Shown here: positions 8,272 to 16,020 of the stretch, piece after piece
Layout: every line of letters starts with the position of its first letter
Position numbering within the stretch: position 1 is the first letter of the stretch
Assembly: GCF_002160825.1 (NCBI RefSeq)
Contig: NZ_NFLI01000010.1
Coordinates: forward strand, 1-64,000
Reading direction: 5' to 3'
Source: Lachnoclostridium sp. An131
GTDB lineage: Bacteria; Bacillota; Clostridia; Lachnospirales; Lachnospiraceae
DNA: 64,000 nt
The notes under the pieces: generated by a model
Seen by the model: only the letters and a program-made list of their open reading frames with translations
What the model was told of the DNA's origin: nothing
Databases searched by the model: none
Position numbers and translations under genes: made by a program

Positions 8272-9861
8272 CTAAATAAAGAGAATGCCTCTTGTATCAT
8301 AAACACTGCTTGGCGGTGAACTACGAATACAGCGATCCAGTCCCATAATTAATGCCACTATCCCATCGATTTTTTCCACAGATTTTTCTTTATCCGGCTT
8401 AATATTGCCCGCCGGATCCTGCCGCATCACCACATTCTGGGCCATCCATTTGAGAACCGGATTACCGCCGTGGATAATATTCCCTTCCATCAGCAGCTTG
8501 TACAGTTCTTTTGATGGTGGGGACATATCTTTAAATCCCTGTCCAAAGGGAACCATGGTAAATCCCATATCTTCTAAGTTCTGCACCATCTGTGTAGCAT
8601 TCCATCGGTCATAAGCAATTTCAATGATGTGATACTTCTCCCCCAGCTGCTCGATGAACCGTTCAATAAATCCGTAATGGATCACGTTCCCTTCCGTGGT
8701 GAGGATGTACCCCTGCCGCTCCCACACATCATAGAGGACATGATCCCGGCGGCAGCGCAGTTCCAATGTTTCCTCCGGCAACCAGAAGAAAGGCAGGACA
8801 ATATATTTCTCCTCTTCCGTCCTCGGAGGAAAGACCAGCACCAACGCTGTAATATCTGAGGTGGAAGAAAGGTCAAGCCCCGCAAAGCAGTCCCGTCCCA
8901 AGAGTGAAGCGTAATCAATCTTCTGATTACCCCGGTCGTAGATATGCTCCGGTATCCACACCACCGCTGAGTTTGTCCAAATATTCAGGCGAAGCTGCTT
9001 AAATACATTTTCCTCTGCTGGGTTATCCAGAGCCTCCCGGTAAGCGTCCCGGACACGGTCGATGCTGATGGTGTATCCCAGAGATGGGTTCGCCTTATAC
9101 CAGTTCTTCTCATCGTTCCAGTCATCCTCGTCACTCAGCCCATAGATCACTGGATAAAAGGAGTGGTCTGCTTTCCGACCGTTCATGATATCCAGCGCCT
9201 TGGTATGCAGTTCATAACAGATACTTTCCTTATCCGTCCCGGCCGTGGTAATGATAAAAAACAGCGGCTGCTCACGGGCGTCACCGGAGCCTTTGGTCAT
9301 AACGTCATAAAGTTTCCGGTTCGGCTGGGCATGGATCTCATCAAAAACCAGTCCGGAAATATTCAGGCCATGTTTTGTTCCTGTTTCAGCGGACAGCACC
9401 TGATAGAACCCGGCGTTCCGGTAATTGACGATCCGCTTCGTGGCCGCTGCAATCTTCGACCGCTTTAAAAGCGCCGGACATTTTTCCACCATCCGCTTCG
9501 CCACATCAAAAACGATGGACGCCTGACTCCGGTCATTGGCGCAGCCATATACCTCTGCACTTGCCTCTCCATCCCCATAGAGAAGATACAGTGCGATGGC
9601 CGCTGCCAGTTCTGACTTCCCGTTCTTCTTTGGTATCTCTATATAAGCACTCCGAAATTGACGCTTTCCATCGGCTTTTACGATTCCAAAAAGATCCCGG
9701 ACAATCTGCTCCTGCCACGGGAGCAGAAGAAATGGTTTCCCATCCCATTTCCCTTTTGTATGTTTCAGGTTCTGGATAAAGGCAACCGCATGATCCGCCC
9801 GCTTCGCATCATAATGGGAAGTAGAGAGCCTGAAGGGAGAAGGTGTGTATTGAAAATCCAT
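8272..9861 (-). CDS. Terminase large subunit (TerL)
   Basis: About 529 residues. ATPase region: EIPKKNGKSELAAAIALYLL, an atypical Walker A, and Walker B LVFDEIHA followed by FIITTAG (coupling motif). Nuclease region: acidic positions in FAGLDLSSTSDITALVL, IAYDRWNA and KIDGIVALIMGLDR. It moves DNA into the prohead and cuts concatemers. The start at 9861 forms a TGATG overlap with the small subunit stop and has GGAGG nine bases upstream. A P27-type small subunit with this type of TerL suggests cos packaging (inference). Confidence 0.93.
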   Translation of the reverse strand: MDFQYTPSPFRLSTSHYDAKRADHAVAFIQNLKHTKGKWDGKPFLLLPWQEQIVRDLFGIVKADGKRQFRSAYIEIPKKNGKSELAAAIALYLLYGDGEASAEVYGCANDRSQASIVFDVAKRMVEKCPALLKRSKIAAATKRIVNYRNAGFYQVLSAETGTKHGLNISGLVFDEIHAQPNRKLYDVMTKGSGDAREQPLFFIITTAGTDKESICYELHTKALDIMNGRKADHSFYPVIYGLSDEDDWNDEKNWYKANPSLGYTISIDRVRDAYREALDNPAEENVFKQLRLNIWTNSAVVWIPEHIYDRGNQKIDYASLLGRDCFAGLDLSSTSDITALVLVFPPRTEEEKYIVLPFFWLPEETLELRCRRDHVLYDVWERQGYILTTEGNVIHYGFIERFIEQLGEKYHIIEIAYDRWNATQMVQNLEDMGFTMVPFGQGFKDMSPPSKELYKLLMEGNIIHGGNPVLKWMAQNVVMRQDPAGNIKPDKEKSVEKIDGIVALIMGLDRCIRSSPPSSVYDTRGILFI

Positions 9862-10334
9862 CAACATCCGCCTCCTTCCAACAGTTTCTCCATTTCATCT
9901 TCCTCATCGCTGTTCTCTCCGCCAACAATCCTGGTCCTGGCCGATGGCGTCAGACCGAACTGCTCACAAAATTTCAGCATAATCTTCATATTAGTCTGGG
10001 CGATGGATACCTGCGGCACCTGCTGCAAATAACCATTTGGCGTCCGCACCATAGAGCCGTGCTGCGTCAGGAATTCCTCTGCTTCCTTCCAACGGGCATA
10101 TGCCTGACAGTACCCGGCAAAAGCCGCCATATCCATTTCTGTCAGAAGCCCCATGTTCTCCAGCACTTTCGCCATACGCTTCCACTCTTTTTTCGCCTCA
10201 TCTTCCAGCCAGGAAGGGCAGCGTGGAGCCTTCTTCTCTGGCCTTGGTTCTTTTGTATTTAACGGCCGTCCGCCCGGATTCCCCTCCAGCATCTTTAGTG
10301 CTGTCGGCTTCGGCTTCCTGCCTCTCTGCGCCAT
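9861..10334 (-). CDS. Terminase small subunit, P27 family
   Basis: 157 residues from MAQRGRKPKPTALKMLEGNP, then GRPLNTKEPRP and PRCPSWLEDEAKKEWKRM. These are the P27 family signature. A central helical region (AFAGYCQAYARWKEAEEFL) and a C-terminal acidic tail (EENSD-like) follow. GGAGG lies eight bases upstream of 10334. It recognises the packaging site and hands DNA to the large subunit, whose start overlaps its stop. Confidence 0.92.
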   Translation of the reverse strand: MAQRGRKPKPTALKMLEGNPGGRPLNTKEPRPEKKAPRCPSWLEDEAKKEWKRMAKVLENMGLLTEMDMAAFAGYCQAYARWKEAEEFLTQHGSMVRTPNGYLQQVPQVSIAQTNMKIMLKFCEQFGLTPSARTRIVGGENSDEEDEMEKLLEGGGC

Positions 10335-10409
10335 CGCTCCCACCTCCAATTCACGGCACAAAAATAGGAGCCTTGCGGCTCCCATTCAATTTAATATATT
10401 TAGCAAAAT

Positions 10410-10622
10410 TCAATCGTTAATTTCTCTCCTTTGCCGATGAATAATCGCTAGAATCTCTTCCTGTTCCTGACGATCCACATCAATGCTCTCCAACGCCTCT
10501 CTGGTCCCACAGTCTGGGCAGATCAGTGTTTGATTATCTATTCTGGAAAGAGCAGGAGGCTCGTGGTAGACCTTTCCGCATCGTGGGCAAATTTTAATCT
10601 GAGTAACGTTTGTTTCTTTCAT
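10410..10622 (-). CDS. Small zinc-ribbon protein, phage conserved
   Basis: 70 residues from MKETNVTQIKICPRCGKVYH. Two Cys pairs (CPRCG and CPDCG, about 27 residues apart) form a probable zinc ribbon, followed by an acidic helix DRQEQEEILAIIHRQRREI. AGGAGGAG lies upstream of the ATG at 10622. Role unknown; such small zinc proteins are frequent near terminase genes in Clostridia phages. Confidence 0.65.
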   Translation of the reverse strand: MKETNVTQIKICPRCGKVYHEPPALSRIDNQTLICPDCGTREALESIDVDRQEQEEILAIIHRQRREIND

Positions 10623-10639
10623 GACCCCTTCTCCTCCTG

Positions 10640-10840
10640 TTACACGACATAATCCCATACTTTTTCTCCAGCCAGTTTCCGATAGGCTTTCCCATTCGGA
10701 AGGTCTTTCGTGTAACGGCGCACCTGCCGGTTAAAATATCTCTTATTTTTCTTGATCGAAAATTTTAATTCTCCACGCAGACTATAAGACCCCCGGCCTC
10801 TGCACCAACTATGCTTTGTCCATCTTTTTGATCCGATCAT
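10640..10840 (-). CDS. Small basic phage protein, unknown function
   Basis: 66 residues, very basic, with SIKKNKRYFNRQVRRYTKDL and NGKAYRKLAGEKVWDYV. I recognise the pattern as a conserved prophage protein but know no function. Its start overlaps the stop of the gamma-glutamylcyclotransferase gene (ATGA), so the two are probably co-translated. It could bind nucleic acid; that is a guess from charge. Confidence 0.6.
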   Translation of the reverse strand: MIGSKRWTKHSWCRGRGSYSLRGELKFSIKKNKRYFNRQVRRYTKDLPNGKAYRKLAGEKVWDYVV

Positions 10841-11313
10841 CCTTCCACCTCACGGCTTCTCATATAGGCATCTTTCAGGAATTGAGGATCGAACCGGAAA
10901 CTTTTATATCCACTTAGACACGTTTGCATATAAAAATTGCTCGGTACCCCAAAGGGTCTGTCCTCGTGCATGATGTACACGAATGTATCCCGCCGCCGGA
11001 TTTTTCCGCTTCGGATTCCCTTGATCGGAAGGAGCATTTCTTTCTTGTAATAAAAAGTGGGAAATCCCTCATAGCGATCCAGCGCCTGCTCATCCTCGGC
11101 ACTTACTTCCCACGCTGCAACCGGAACCCGGCTGCCTTTCTTTGGCTCAATCGTCAGGTAAGAGCCGGTCTTGCTTCCTTTAAAAAGCAATTCATAATCC
11201 GGGATCTCAGAAGTCCCGATGATCCGTGCGGAAGGACATCGCATCCTCATCTGCCGAATGTTTAAGTTGCTGCCATAAGCAATATAGTATCTTTTTTTCA
11301 TTTTGGTATCCAT
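10837..11313 (-). CDS. Gamma-glutamylcyclotransferase-like protein
   Basis: 158 residues. The family signature YYIAYGSNLNIRQM lies at the N-terminus. The likely catalytic Glu is in ALDRYEGFPTFYYKKEM, and AAWEVS precedes it. GGCT-fold enzymes cut gamma-glutamyl amides by cyclising the glutamate to 5-oxoproline. The gene lies directly downstream of an amidoligase gene, which would form amide or gamma-glutamyl-type bonds. Such pairs have been noted in phage genomes by Iyer, Aravind and colleagues. The start may be the ATG at 11313 or, with better spacing from AAAGG, that at 11301. Confidence 0.82.
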   Translation of the reverse strand: MDTKMKKRYYIAYGSNLNIRQMRMRCPSARIIGTSEIPDYELLFKGSKTGSYLTIEPKKGSRVPVAAWEVSAEDEQALDRYEGFPTFYYKKEMLLPIKGIRSGKIRRRDTFVYIMHEDRPFGVPSNFYMQTCLSGYKSFRFDPQFLKDAYMRSREVEG

Positions 11314-11320
11314 CCTTTCC

Positions 11321-11373
11321 GAAGGGATTACCCTTCTACCACCTTAAGACCGCTGAAGCGGTTCATAAGGTGG
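11321..11373. other. Two tandem hairpins between amidoligase and GGCT genes
   Basis: GAAGGG-ATTA-CCCTTC (11321-11336) is followed by a longer stem, CCACCTTA (11339-11346) with TAAGGTGG (11366-11373), enclosing an inner ACCGC/GCGGT stem with a TGAA loop. Read leftwards the hairpins lie in the leader of the GGCT gene. No U-run follows, so they are not a typical terminator. They may be an RNA processing site or a translation control element. Confidence 0.5.
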
Positions 11374-11389
11374 CAGGAGGCTAATTCCT

Positions 11390-12340
11390 TCAAGCTACTT
11401 CCCGTCCGTGTCTAAAGGCTGTATCTCCTGCCAGTCTCTTCGTCAGGATCTCCCTAGCGGTTTTGAATTCATCCCCGATAAAACCGAGCCGGAGGAGCCA
11501 GGTGCGCATGGCGTATTTTGGATTCTCATTCTGCTGTGGCTTCGGGCTGGCTGTTTTTACCGTTTTTGCCATCTGGCTCAGTGCAAGGCAAAGCTGAATA
11601 TAACTCTTAAGCTGTCCTGCGTGAAGCCCGCCCCTGCGCTCTCCTGTGGGCTCATCGAACTGGAAAAGCCGAAATTCGACCGTCCCTTTTGTAAATGTTG
11701 CATGGTAGTTCAGCATATGGTAACGGCTGTCATTGTAGTGGTGACTCCTGCCGCAGTTTGCATCGTGGCTACTGTACCAAATATCGGCAAGCTGTGTCAT
11801 CGTAGTTGGCTTTCTGCGGTTGACCTGTTCCAGAAACCGGGGATCAACTGTCCGGCAGTAGCGTCTCATCCTGCCATGATCAAGATTCAAAGCATCTGCA
11901 ATCAGGCTTTCGTGGCTGGCCATGATGTTTGCCAGGTTACGGAGCGTCTGCGGCGTATGGCCTTTGGCTCCGATATGGATGTGAACACCGCAGCCTCTGG
12001 TGGCATCGCTCTTTGCGCCTGCGTGGCGCAGCTGCCGGATCAGTTCCTGTAAAGTTTCTATATCCGAGTAGGTCAAAATCGGAGTAACCATTTCGCATTT
12101 TTCGCTGTTCGGTCCTGCAATGCTGACATCCTTCTGGAATTTCCATTCCCGGCCCTGTGCATCCCATGCTGACCATGTGCTGTATCCGTTGCGGTCTGCA
12201 GTGTTCTCATAACGATGGGTTCCAAAGTATCTGGCTGCCACTCTCGCAGCTTTCTCTCTGGTAATGTTGTTCATTTCCACCTCAACCCCGATGGTCTGTT
12301 TCTTCATTTCCTCAATCTGCCTTGCAACTTTCTCATTCAT
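11390..12340 (-). CDS. Amidoligase family enzyme
   Basis: 316 residues from MNEKVARQIEEMKKQTIGVE, with GGAGG eight bases upstream of 12340. It fits the COOH-NH2 ligase (glutamine synthetase-like) amidoligase family: IGVEVEMNNITREKAA (metal/ATP-binding start), EWKFQKDVSI, CEMVTPIL, then GCGVHIHIGAKGHTPQTL and GTVEFRLFQFD, which supply the expected E, H and R residues. The C-terminal ~45 residues (YAMRTWLLRLGFIG...GDTAFRHGREVA) form a separate module that recurs in the protein at 12,754-13,557. A conserved upstream element (12,376-12,421) is also shared with that gene. It probably acts with the downstream cyclotransferase on a glutamyl amide or peptide; substrate unknown. Confidence 0.82.
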   Translation of the reverse strand: MNEKVARQIEEMKKQTIGVEVEMNNITREKAARVAARYFGTHRYENTADRNGYSTWSAWDAQGREWKFQKDVSIAGPNSEKCEMVTPILTYSDIETLQELIRQLRHAGAKSDATRGCGVHIHIGAKGHTPQTLRNLANIMASHESLIADALNLDHGRMRRYCRTVDPRFLEQVNRRKPTTMTQLADIWYSSHDANCGRSHHYNDSRYHMLNYHATFTKGTVEFRLFQFDEPTGERRGGLHAGQLKSYIQLCLALSQMAKTVKTASPKPQQNENPKYAMRTWLLRLGFIGDEFKTAREILTKRLAGDTAFRHGREVA

Positions 12341-12375
12341 TATAAAATCCTCCATTTCGTTTTGTGTGTTTTCCC

Positions 12376-12421
12376 TTTTGGTAGTACACATATTCGCTCT
12401 GAAGGCCGATAATAGCAAGTC
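12376..12421 (-). promoter_or_regulatory. Conserved ~45-nt upstream element, copy 1
   Basis: Lies 36 bases before the amidoligase start. Written on the + strand it begins TTTTGGTAGTACA and ends AATAGCAAGTC. It matches the element upstream of the 267-residue protein gene at about 38 of 46 positions, including a block CTCT-AA-GGC in the middle. Both copies have the same orientation and lie just before the ribosome site. Could be a promoter/operator or an RNA leader. Confidence 0.6.
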
Positions 12422-12470
12422 AATTCCGAGGCATATATTGCACAATCTTCAGCGAAGAAATTTGTGTGTT

Positions 12471-12752
12471 TTATAGTTGCTTTTGGTTATGCAATCCGGC
12501 TGCTGTAAGCTGCATCCCAAGGCGAAATCCATCTTTGAAACTTTCTTTTATCTGAAAGCGCTCTATCTCAGAACCATTATCCAAGAGACGCTCCAGAACT
12601 TTTCTGCCATTCTCATCCAGTAGCTTCCGCAGATACTCAATATCTTCACACACCTGATTGCCGTACTGTTTAATCTCCGGTGATTTCTCCACCTGCTTTT
12701 CCCACGGGACAATCTTTCCAAAATACAGCTGATCGATGATATCTTCTTCCAT
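12471..12752 (-). CDS. Phage protein resembling DUF6809
   Basis: 93 residues from MEEDIIDQLYFGKIVPWEKQ, continuing with helical, charged sequence (EDIEYLRKLLDENGRKVLER) and ending FRLGMQLTAAGLHNQKQL. The ILxxLYFGxIxPWE start is that of a small family common in Lachnospiraceae phages and elements; I believe it is DUF6809, from memory. The start lies one base past the stop of the upstream gene, suggesting coupling. Function unknown. Confidence 0.6.
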   Translation of the reverse strand: MEEDIIDQLYFGKIVPWEKQVEKSPEIKQYGNQVCEDIEYLRKLLDENGRKVLERLLDNGSEIERFQIKESFKDGFRLGMQLTAAGLHNQKQL

Positions 12753-12753
12753 A

Positions 12754-13557
12754 TCAAACGGCCTCACTTTCCTGTTCAGCCATCTGGGCGGCTTTCACAG
12801 CCGCACGTTTTTCCTTCTGGGCAATACTGAACTTCTCTGCTTCTTCTTTAGTCCGGAAAGCCGTATGGCCTTTCAGACCATCCAGCAGAGCCTTCCTCGA
12901 CTCCTTATTTGCCGCACCGGCCATGCCAAGCTGCACCAGCCAGATACGAAGATAATATTTTTCATTTTCTTCCACCACCGGAGTGGCGCTGACTCTCTTG
13001 GCTTCCTTCGCTTTTGTGACGATCTTTGCCGCCAATTCGGAATATGCTTTATTTTTCGCACTGTCAGGCGAAAGGGGGAAAGTAAAGGTCACTTTGCCTT
13101 CTTCCACCGAAAGCCCCTTCAGGACCGCCGTATCCGCTGACAGAAGGGTCTGAAAGTTCTCCCAAATATTCTCTTCCGAAAGCTGCTCCAGCTTTTCCAA
13201 CAGGGAATCTCCAACCGCAAAGGTCTCATACCTTGTGATCCGGTTGAGCAGGTAAGCACGTGCATGGATCATGGCAAGTAAGTTTTTCAAAAATTTTCCA
13301 TCTCCGGTATCTGCCGGGATCTCAATTTTCACTTCATCCACCGGGGCTTCCAGATAGCCTTTCTCCTGCAAAAACTGTGTCAGGAGATCTTCTCCTTCCT
13401 CTGTCTCGCTTGTGATCACGCCGTCCCTGTCAATGGTAAGGCAGCCCACTGTGTAGGAAAAGGTGGGCGGCCCCACATAGCGCAGTTCTTCTCCGATATA
13501 TTCCGCAATGTCCTGTACCATCTTTCTGCGGTTGTCAGTTTTGGTTTCAATCCTCAT
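12754..13557 (-). CDS. Phage protein of unknown function with amidoligase-type C-terminal module
   Basis: 267 residues. The N-terminal part begins MRIETKTDNRRKMVQDIAEY and includes RYVGPPTFSYTVGCLTIDRDG. Similar proteins are often labelled virulence-related without experimental basis. The middle (KFLKNLLAMIHARAYLLNRI) is helical. From about residue 200, YYLRIWLVQLGMAG...LDGLKGHTAFRTKEEA closely parallels the C-terminus of the amidoligase encoded next downstream but one. The last ~25 residues are Lys/Ala/Glu-rich helix. It has the same upstream element as the amidoligase gene. A substrate or partner role in that system is possible but unproven. Confidence 0.65.
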   Translation of the reverse strand: MRIETKTDNRRKMVQDIAEYIGEELRYVGPPTFSYTVGCLTIDRDGVITSETEEGEDLLTQFLQEKGYLEAPVDEVKIEIPADTGDGKFLKNLLAMIHARAYLLNRITRYETFAVGDSLLEKLEQLSEENIWENFQTLLSADTAVLKGLSVEEGKVTFTFPLSPDSAKNKAYSELAAKIVTKAKEAKRVSATPVVEENEKYYLRIWLVQLGMAGAANKESRKALLDGLKGHTAFRTKEEAEKFSIAQKEKRAAVKAAQMAEQESEAV

Positions 13558-13574
13558 TGATTTTGCCTCCTTTG

Positions 13575-13619
13575 TTTTGGTAGTACATTAATCACTCTAA
13601 AAGGCAAAAATAGCAAGTC
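13575..13619 (-). promoter_or_regulatory. Conserved ~45-nt upstream element, copy 2
   Basis: Ends 17 bases before the start of the 267-residue protein gene; the ribosome site GGAGG lies in the gap. It shares TTTTGGTAGTACA at one end and AATAGCAAGTC at the other with the copy at 12,376-12,421, and the spacing differs by one base. Confidence 0.6.
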
Positions 13620-13642
13620 CTATTTTCCATTTTGCGAAGATA

Positions 13643-14902
13643 TTAAAACCGAGGGATTTCTTCCTCCTCCTGAGAAATCTGTGCATAGGGGATCTTCTCA
13701 CCATCCCGAAGAACAAATACCTGATCGCCGGACTCCGTTTTCTCTACATATCGTTTCACAATCACATCACAGAATTTCTCGTCCAGTTCCACCCCATAGC
13801 AGATCCGACCGGTTTCCTCACAGGCAATCAGGGTAGAGCCTGATCCGAGGAAAGGATCTAAAACGATACAGTTGCTCATACAGGAATTCTGGATCGGATA
13901 GGCCATCAGCGCCACTGGCTTCATGGTCGGATGATCCTTGCTGGACTTCGGCCGGTCATATTCCCAGATAGTAGTCTGCTTCCGGTCAGAATACCACTGA
14001 TGCTTCCCACCAACCTTCCAGCCAAACAGGCACGGTTCGTGCTGCCACTGGTACGGGGAGCGCCCCAACACCAGCGCATTCTTCTTCCAGATACAGCAGC
14101 CGGATAGATAAAAACCGGCATCGTGAAAAGCCTGCCGGAAGATCAGTCCTTTGGAATCCGCATGGAACACATAGATGGACGCATCGTTCTCCATGTTCTG
14201 TTCCATATTGGTAAAAGCTGCGAACAGAAATTTATAAAAATCCTCATCCGGCATGTTGTCGTTCTGGATCTTCCCAGCCGTCTCTTCCACATTCACGTTA
14301 TAGGGAGGATCGGTCAGAACCAGATTGGCCCTCCGGCCTTCCATAAGTTTTGTGTATGTCTCCGGAAGTGTAGAGTCTCCACAGATCACTCGATGTCTGC
14401 CTAAGAGCCAAATATCACCTTTCCGGGAGATCGGCGGATTTTTTAATTCTTCCTCCACATCGAAGTCATCTTCCTTGATGTCTTTGTTATGGACTTTGGA
14501 AAACAGCTGCTCGATCTCCGGTGCCTCAAAGCCCGTCAGGTCAGTATTGAAGTCCACGCTCTGAAGATCTACCAGCAGGTCAGCCAACAGCTGTTCATTC
14601 CATGCGCCCGTGATCTTGTTCAGAGCGATATTCAGAGCCTTCACCTTATGCTCATCCTCAATATGAACCACAACGCACTGAACTTCTGTATATCCTAGGT
14701 CTTTCAACACCGTCAGACGCTGGTGCCCTCCGATGACGGTCATATCATAATTAACAATGATCGGCTCCACATAACCAAACTCCAAAATGGAGTTTTTAAT
14801 CTTCTCATATTCCTTATCCCCAGCTTTCAGTTTTTTCCGGGGATTGTATGCCGCCGGACGCAATGCATCCACGGGTAGGATTTTCCATTCCATTGCACTC
14901 AT
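13643..14902 (-). CDS. ParB-domain DNA methyltransferase (N6-A/N4-C type)
   Basis: 419 residues from MSAMEWKILPVDALRPAAYN. AAGGAGG lies before 14902 and the start overlaps the upstream stop (ATGA). Residues ~1-115 form a ParB/Srx-like domain (YVEPIIVNYD, VIGGHQRLTVLKDLGY). From about 160, a methyltransferase follows with catalytic TDPPYN first and the AdoMet motif DPFLGSGSTLIACEE last, the beta-class order. It would methylate an exocyclic amine of A or C in phage or host DNA. No restriction gene is adjacent, so it probably protects phage DNA. This ParB fusion is common in phages. Confidence 0.9.
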   Translation of the reverse strand: MSAMEWKILPVDALRPAAYNPRKKLKAGDKEYEKIKNSILEFGYVEPIIVNYDMTVIGGHQRLTVLKDLGYTEVQCVVVHIEDEHKVKALNIALNKITGAWNEQLLADLLVDLQSVDFNTDLTGFEAPEIEQLFSKVHNKDIKEDDFDVEEELKNPPISRKGDIWLLGRHRVICGDSTLPETYTKLMEGRRANLVLTDPPYNVNVEETAGKIQNDNMPDEDFYKFLFAAFTNMEQNMENDASIYVFHADSKGLIFRQAFHDAGFYLSGCCIWKKNALVLGRSPYQWQHEPCLFGWKVGGKHQWYSDRKQTTIWEYDRPKSSKDHPTMKPVALMAYPIQNSCMSNCIVLDPFLGSGSTLIACEETGRICYGVELDEKFCDVIVKRYVEKTESGDQVFVLRDGEKIPYAQISQEEEEIPRF

Positions 14903-15378
14903 GCCTGTACCTCCTTGCGATTTGCGGGGCTGATATAAGGCTCCCGCCCTTCTTCTTTTCGCCAGAACCGATCCCTCACATAACAATCATGGGAACAGTA
15001 ACGCCGATTTTTATTTCCATATGAACGGAATGTTTTCCCACAATAAGCGCAGGTGGCTTCATAAAAAGCAGTCTCTTTCCGCTTGATAGCTTCCGGGTGG
15101 GCGGCCCACCACCTGCGCCTGCATTTGTCTGAGCAGAACTTCCGTTTCCTTCCAGTGGAAGGCTGGATCAGTTCCTTGCCGCAGCAAAGACACGCCGTTC
15201 CACTTTCCATCTGTTCTTTCACATTCAAAACAAGTGCAGCGGCGTATCCGTCCAGCCCGTGACTTTTACAATAGTTCCGGACGGTATCTCTGGAAAGTCC
15301 GACAGCAGAAGCAATGGATTTATACCCAGCGCCCCGGAGCCGTAATTCCCGTATCTGTTTTGCCTGAAAATCGGTCAT
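14899..15378 (-). CDS. HTH protein with two zinc-finger-like motifs
   Basis: 159 residues. Residues ~1-45 form a resolvase-type helix-turn-helix: QAKQIRELRLRGAGYKSIA then VGLSRDTVRNYCKSHGLDG. Then come CLCCGKEL...KFCSDKCRRRWW and, 35 residues on, CAYCGKTF...RYCSHDCYVRDRF, two paired-Cys FCS-like zinc motifs. DNA-binding and probably regulatory; a conserved gene in Clostridia phages and conjugative elements. It is translationally coupled to the methyltransferase downstream. Confidence 0.75.
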   Translation of the reverse strand: MTDFQAKQIRELRLRGAGYKSIASAVGLSRDTVRNYCKSHGLDGYAAALVLNVKEQMESGTACLCCGKELIQPSTGRKRKFCSDKCRRRWWAAHPEAIKRKETAFYEATCAYCGKTFRSYGNKNRRYCSHDCYVRDRFWRKEEGREPYISPANRKEVQA

Positions 15379-15636
15379 TGCTTCACATCCTTTCGCTAAA
15401 TGGTTTCAAAAGAAAAAGCCGGAAAACCCACCTTTGCGGATAAGTTTCCCAGCCTGAAATTTAACTTTTTGGCAAATGATATTTTGTTTGACAGGCAGCT
15501 CAGATGCAGAAAATACGCATATTTTCTCGCCGCCTATCAAAAATCTTTCGTATTCTCTTCGCCCCGGCAGGTATCCCCCCTCTTTAATTTCGCAGAAATT
15601 CACGTTTGAGGGGGCGCCGGTCTTTTGAGGGGCTAC
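15379..15636. other. Non-coding gap, no feature recognised
   Basis: 258 bases between the HNH gene and the HTH/zinc gene. It contains a GTG-initiated frame of 65 codons on the minus strand without a ribosome site, which I do not accept as a gene. No clear promoter, hairpin or repeat was seen. A cos site could lie in such a place, but nothing in the sequence shows it. Confidence 0.3.
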
Positions 15637-16020
15637 TCACAGAGATTTCGACCGCCCCTTGGGGTAGCGGAATTCCTCGTATCTGTCCTCTGTCATGGTT
15701 TTGGAATCGTGGCAGGATTTGCAAAGAGCCTGCCAATTGTCCCGATCCCAGAATAATTTCCGATCCCCTCGGTGGGGGATGATATGATCTACAACTGTTG
15801 CCTTCACATAACGTCCTTTGGCAAGGCATCTCACACAAAGGGGATGGGACTGCAGGTAAACAGCCCGTGCCTTCTGCCAGCGGCTCCCGTATCCTTTCTC
15901 AGCTGTGGTCTTCCTGTCGTGTTGGTGCAGGGGTTTGTGTTCCTCACAGTACATGGTACCGTAGGGAACCAGCCTGCCACAGCCCGGATGCTTGCACGGG
16001 GTGTTCGGCCTACGTGGCAT
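15637..16020 (-). CDS. HNH endonuclease (terminase-associated type)
   Basis: 127 residues from MPRRPNTPCKHPGCGRLVPY. It has an N-terminal CxxxxCG...MYCEEH zinc motif, then GYGSRWQKARAVYLQSHPLC and the HNH core CVRCLAKG...VVDHIIPHRGD...NWQALCKSCHDSKT. Such proteins stimulate cos cleavage by the terminase complex in HK97-type phages. Here the gene lies about 5 kb upstream of the terminase genes, because accessory genes separate them. It overlaps the upstream small gene by 11 bases. Confidence 0.85.
   Translation of the reverse strand: MPRRPNTPCKHPGCGRLVPYGTMYCEEHKPLHQHDRKTTAEKGYGSRWQKARAVYLQSHPLCVRCLAKGRYVKATVVDHIIPHRGDRKLFWDRDNWQALCKSCHDSKTMTEDRYEEFRYPKGRSKSL

Noticed and set aside
15406-15603. 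65-codon minus-strand frame in a non-coding gap
   Set aside because: GTG start without a ribosome site and no recognisable pattern.
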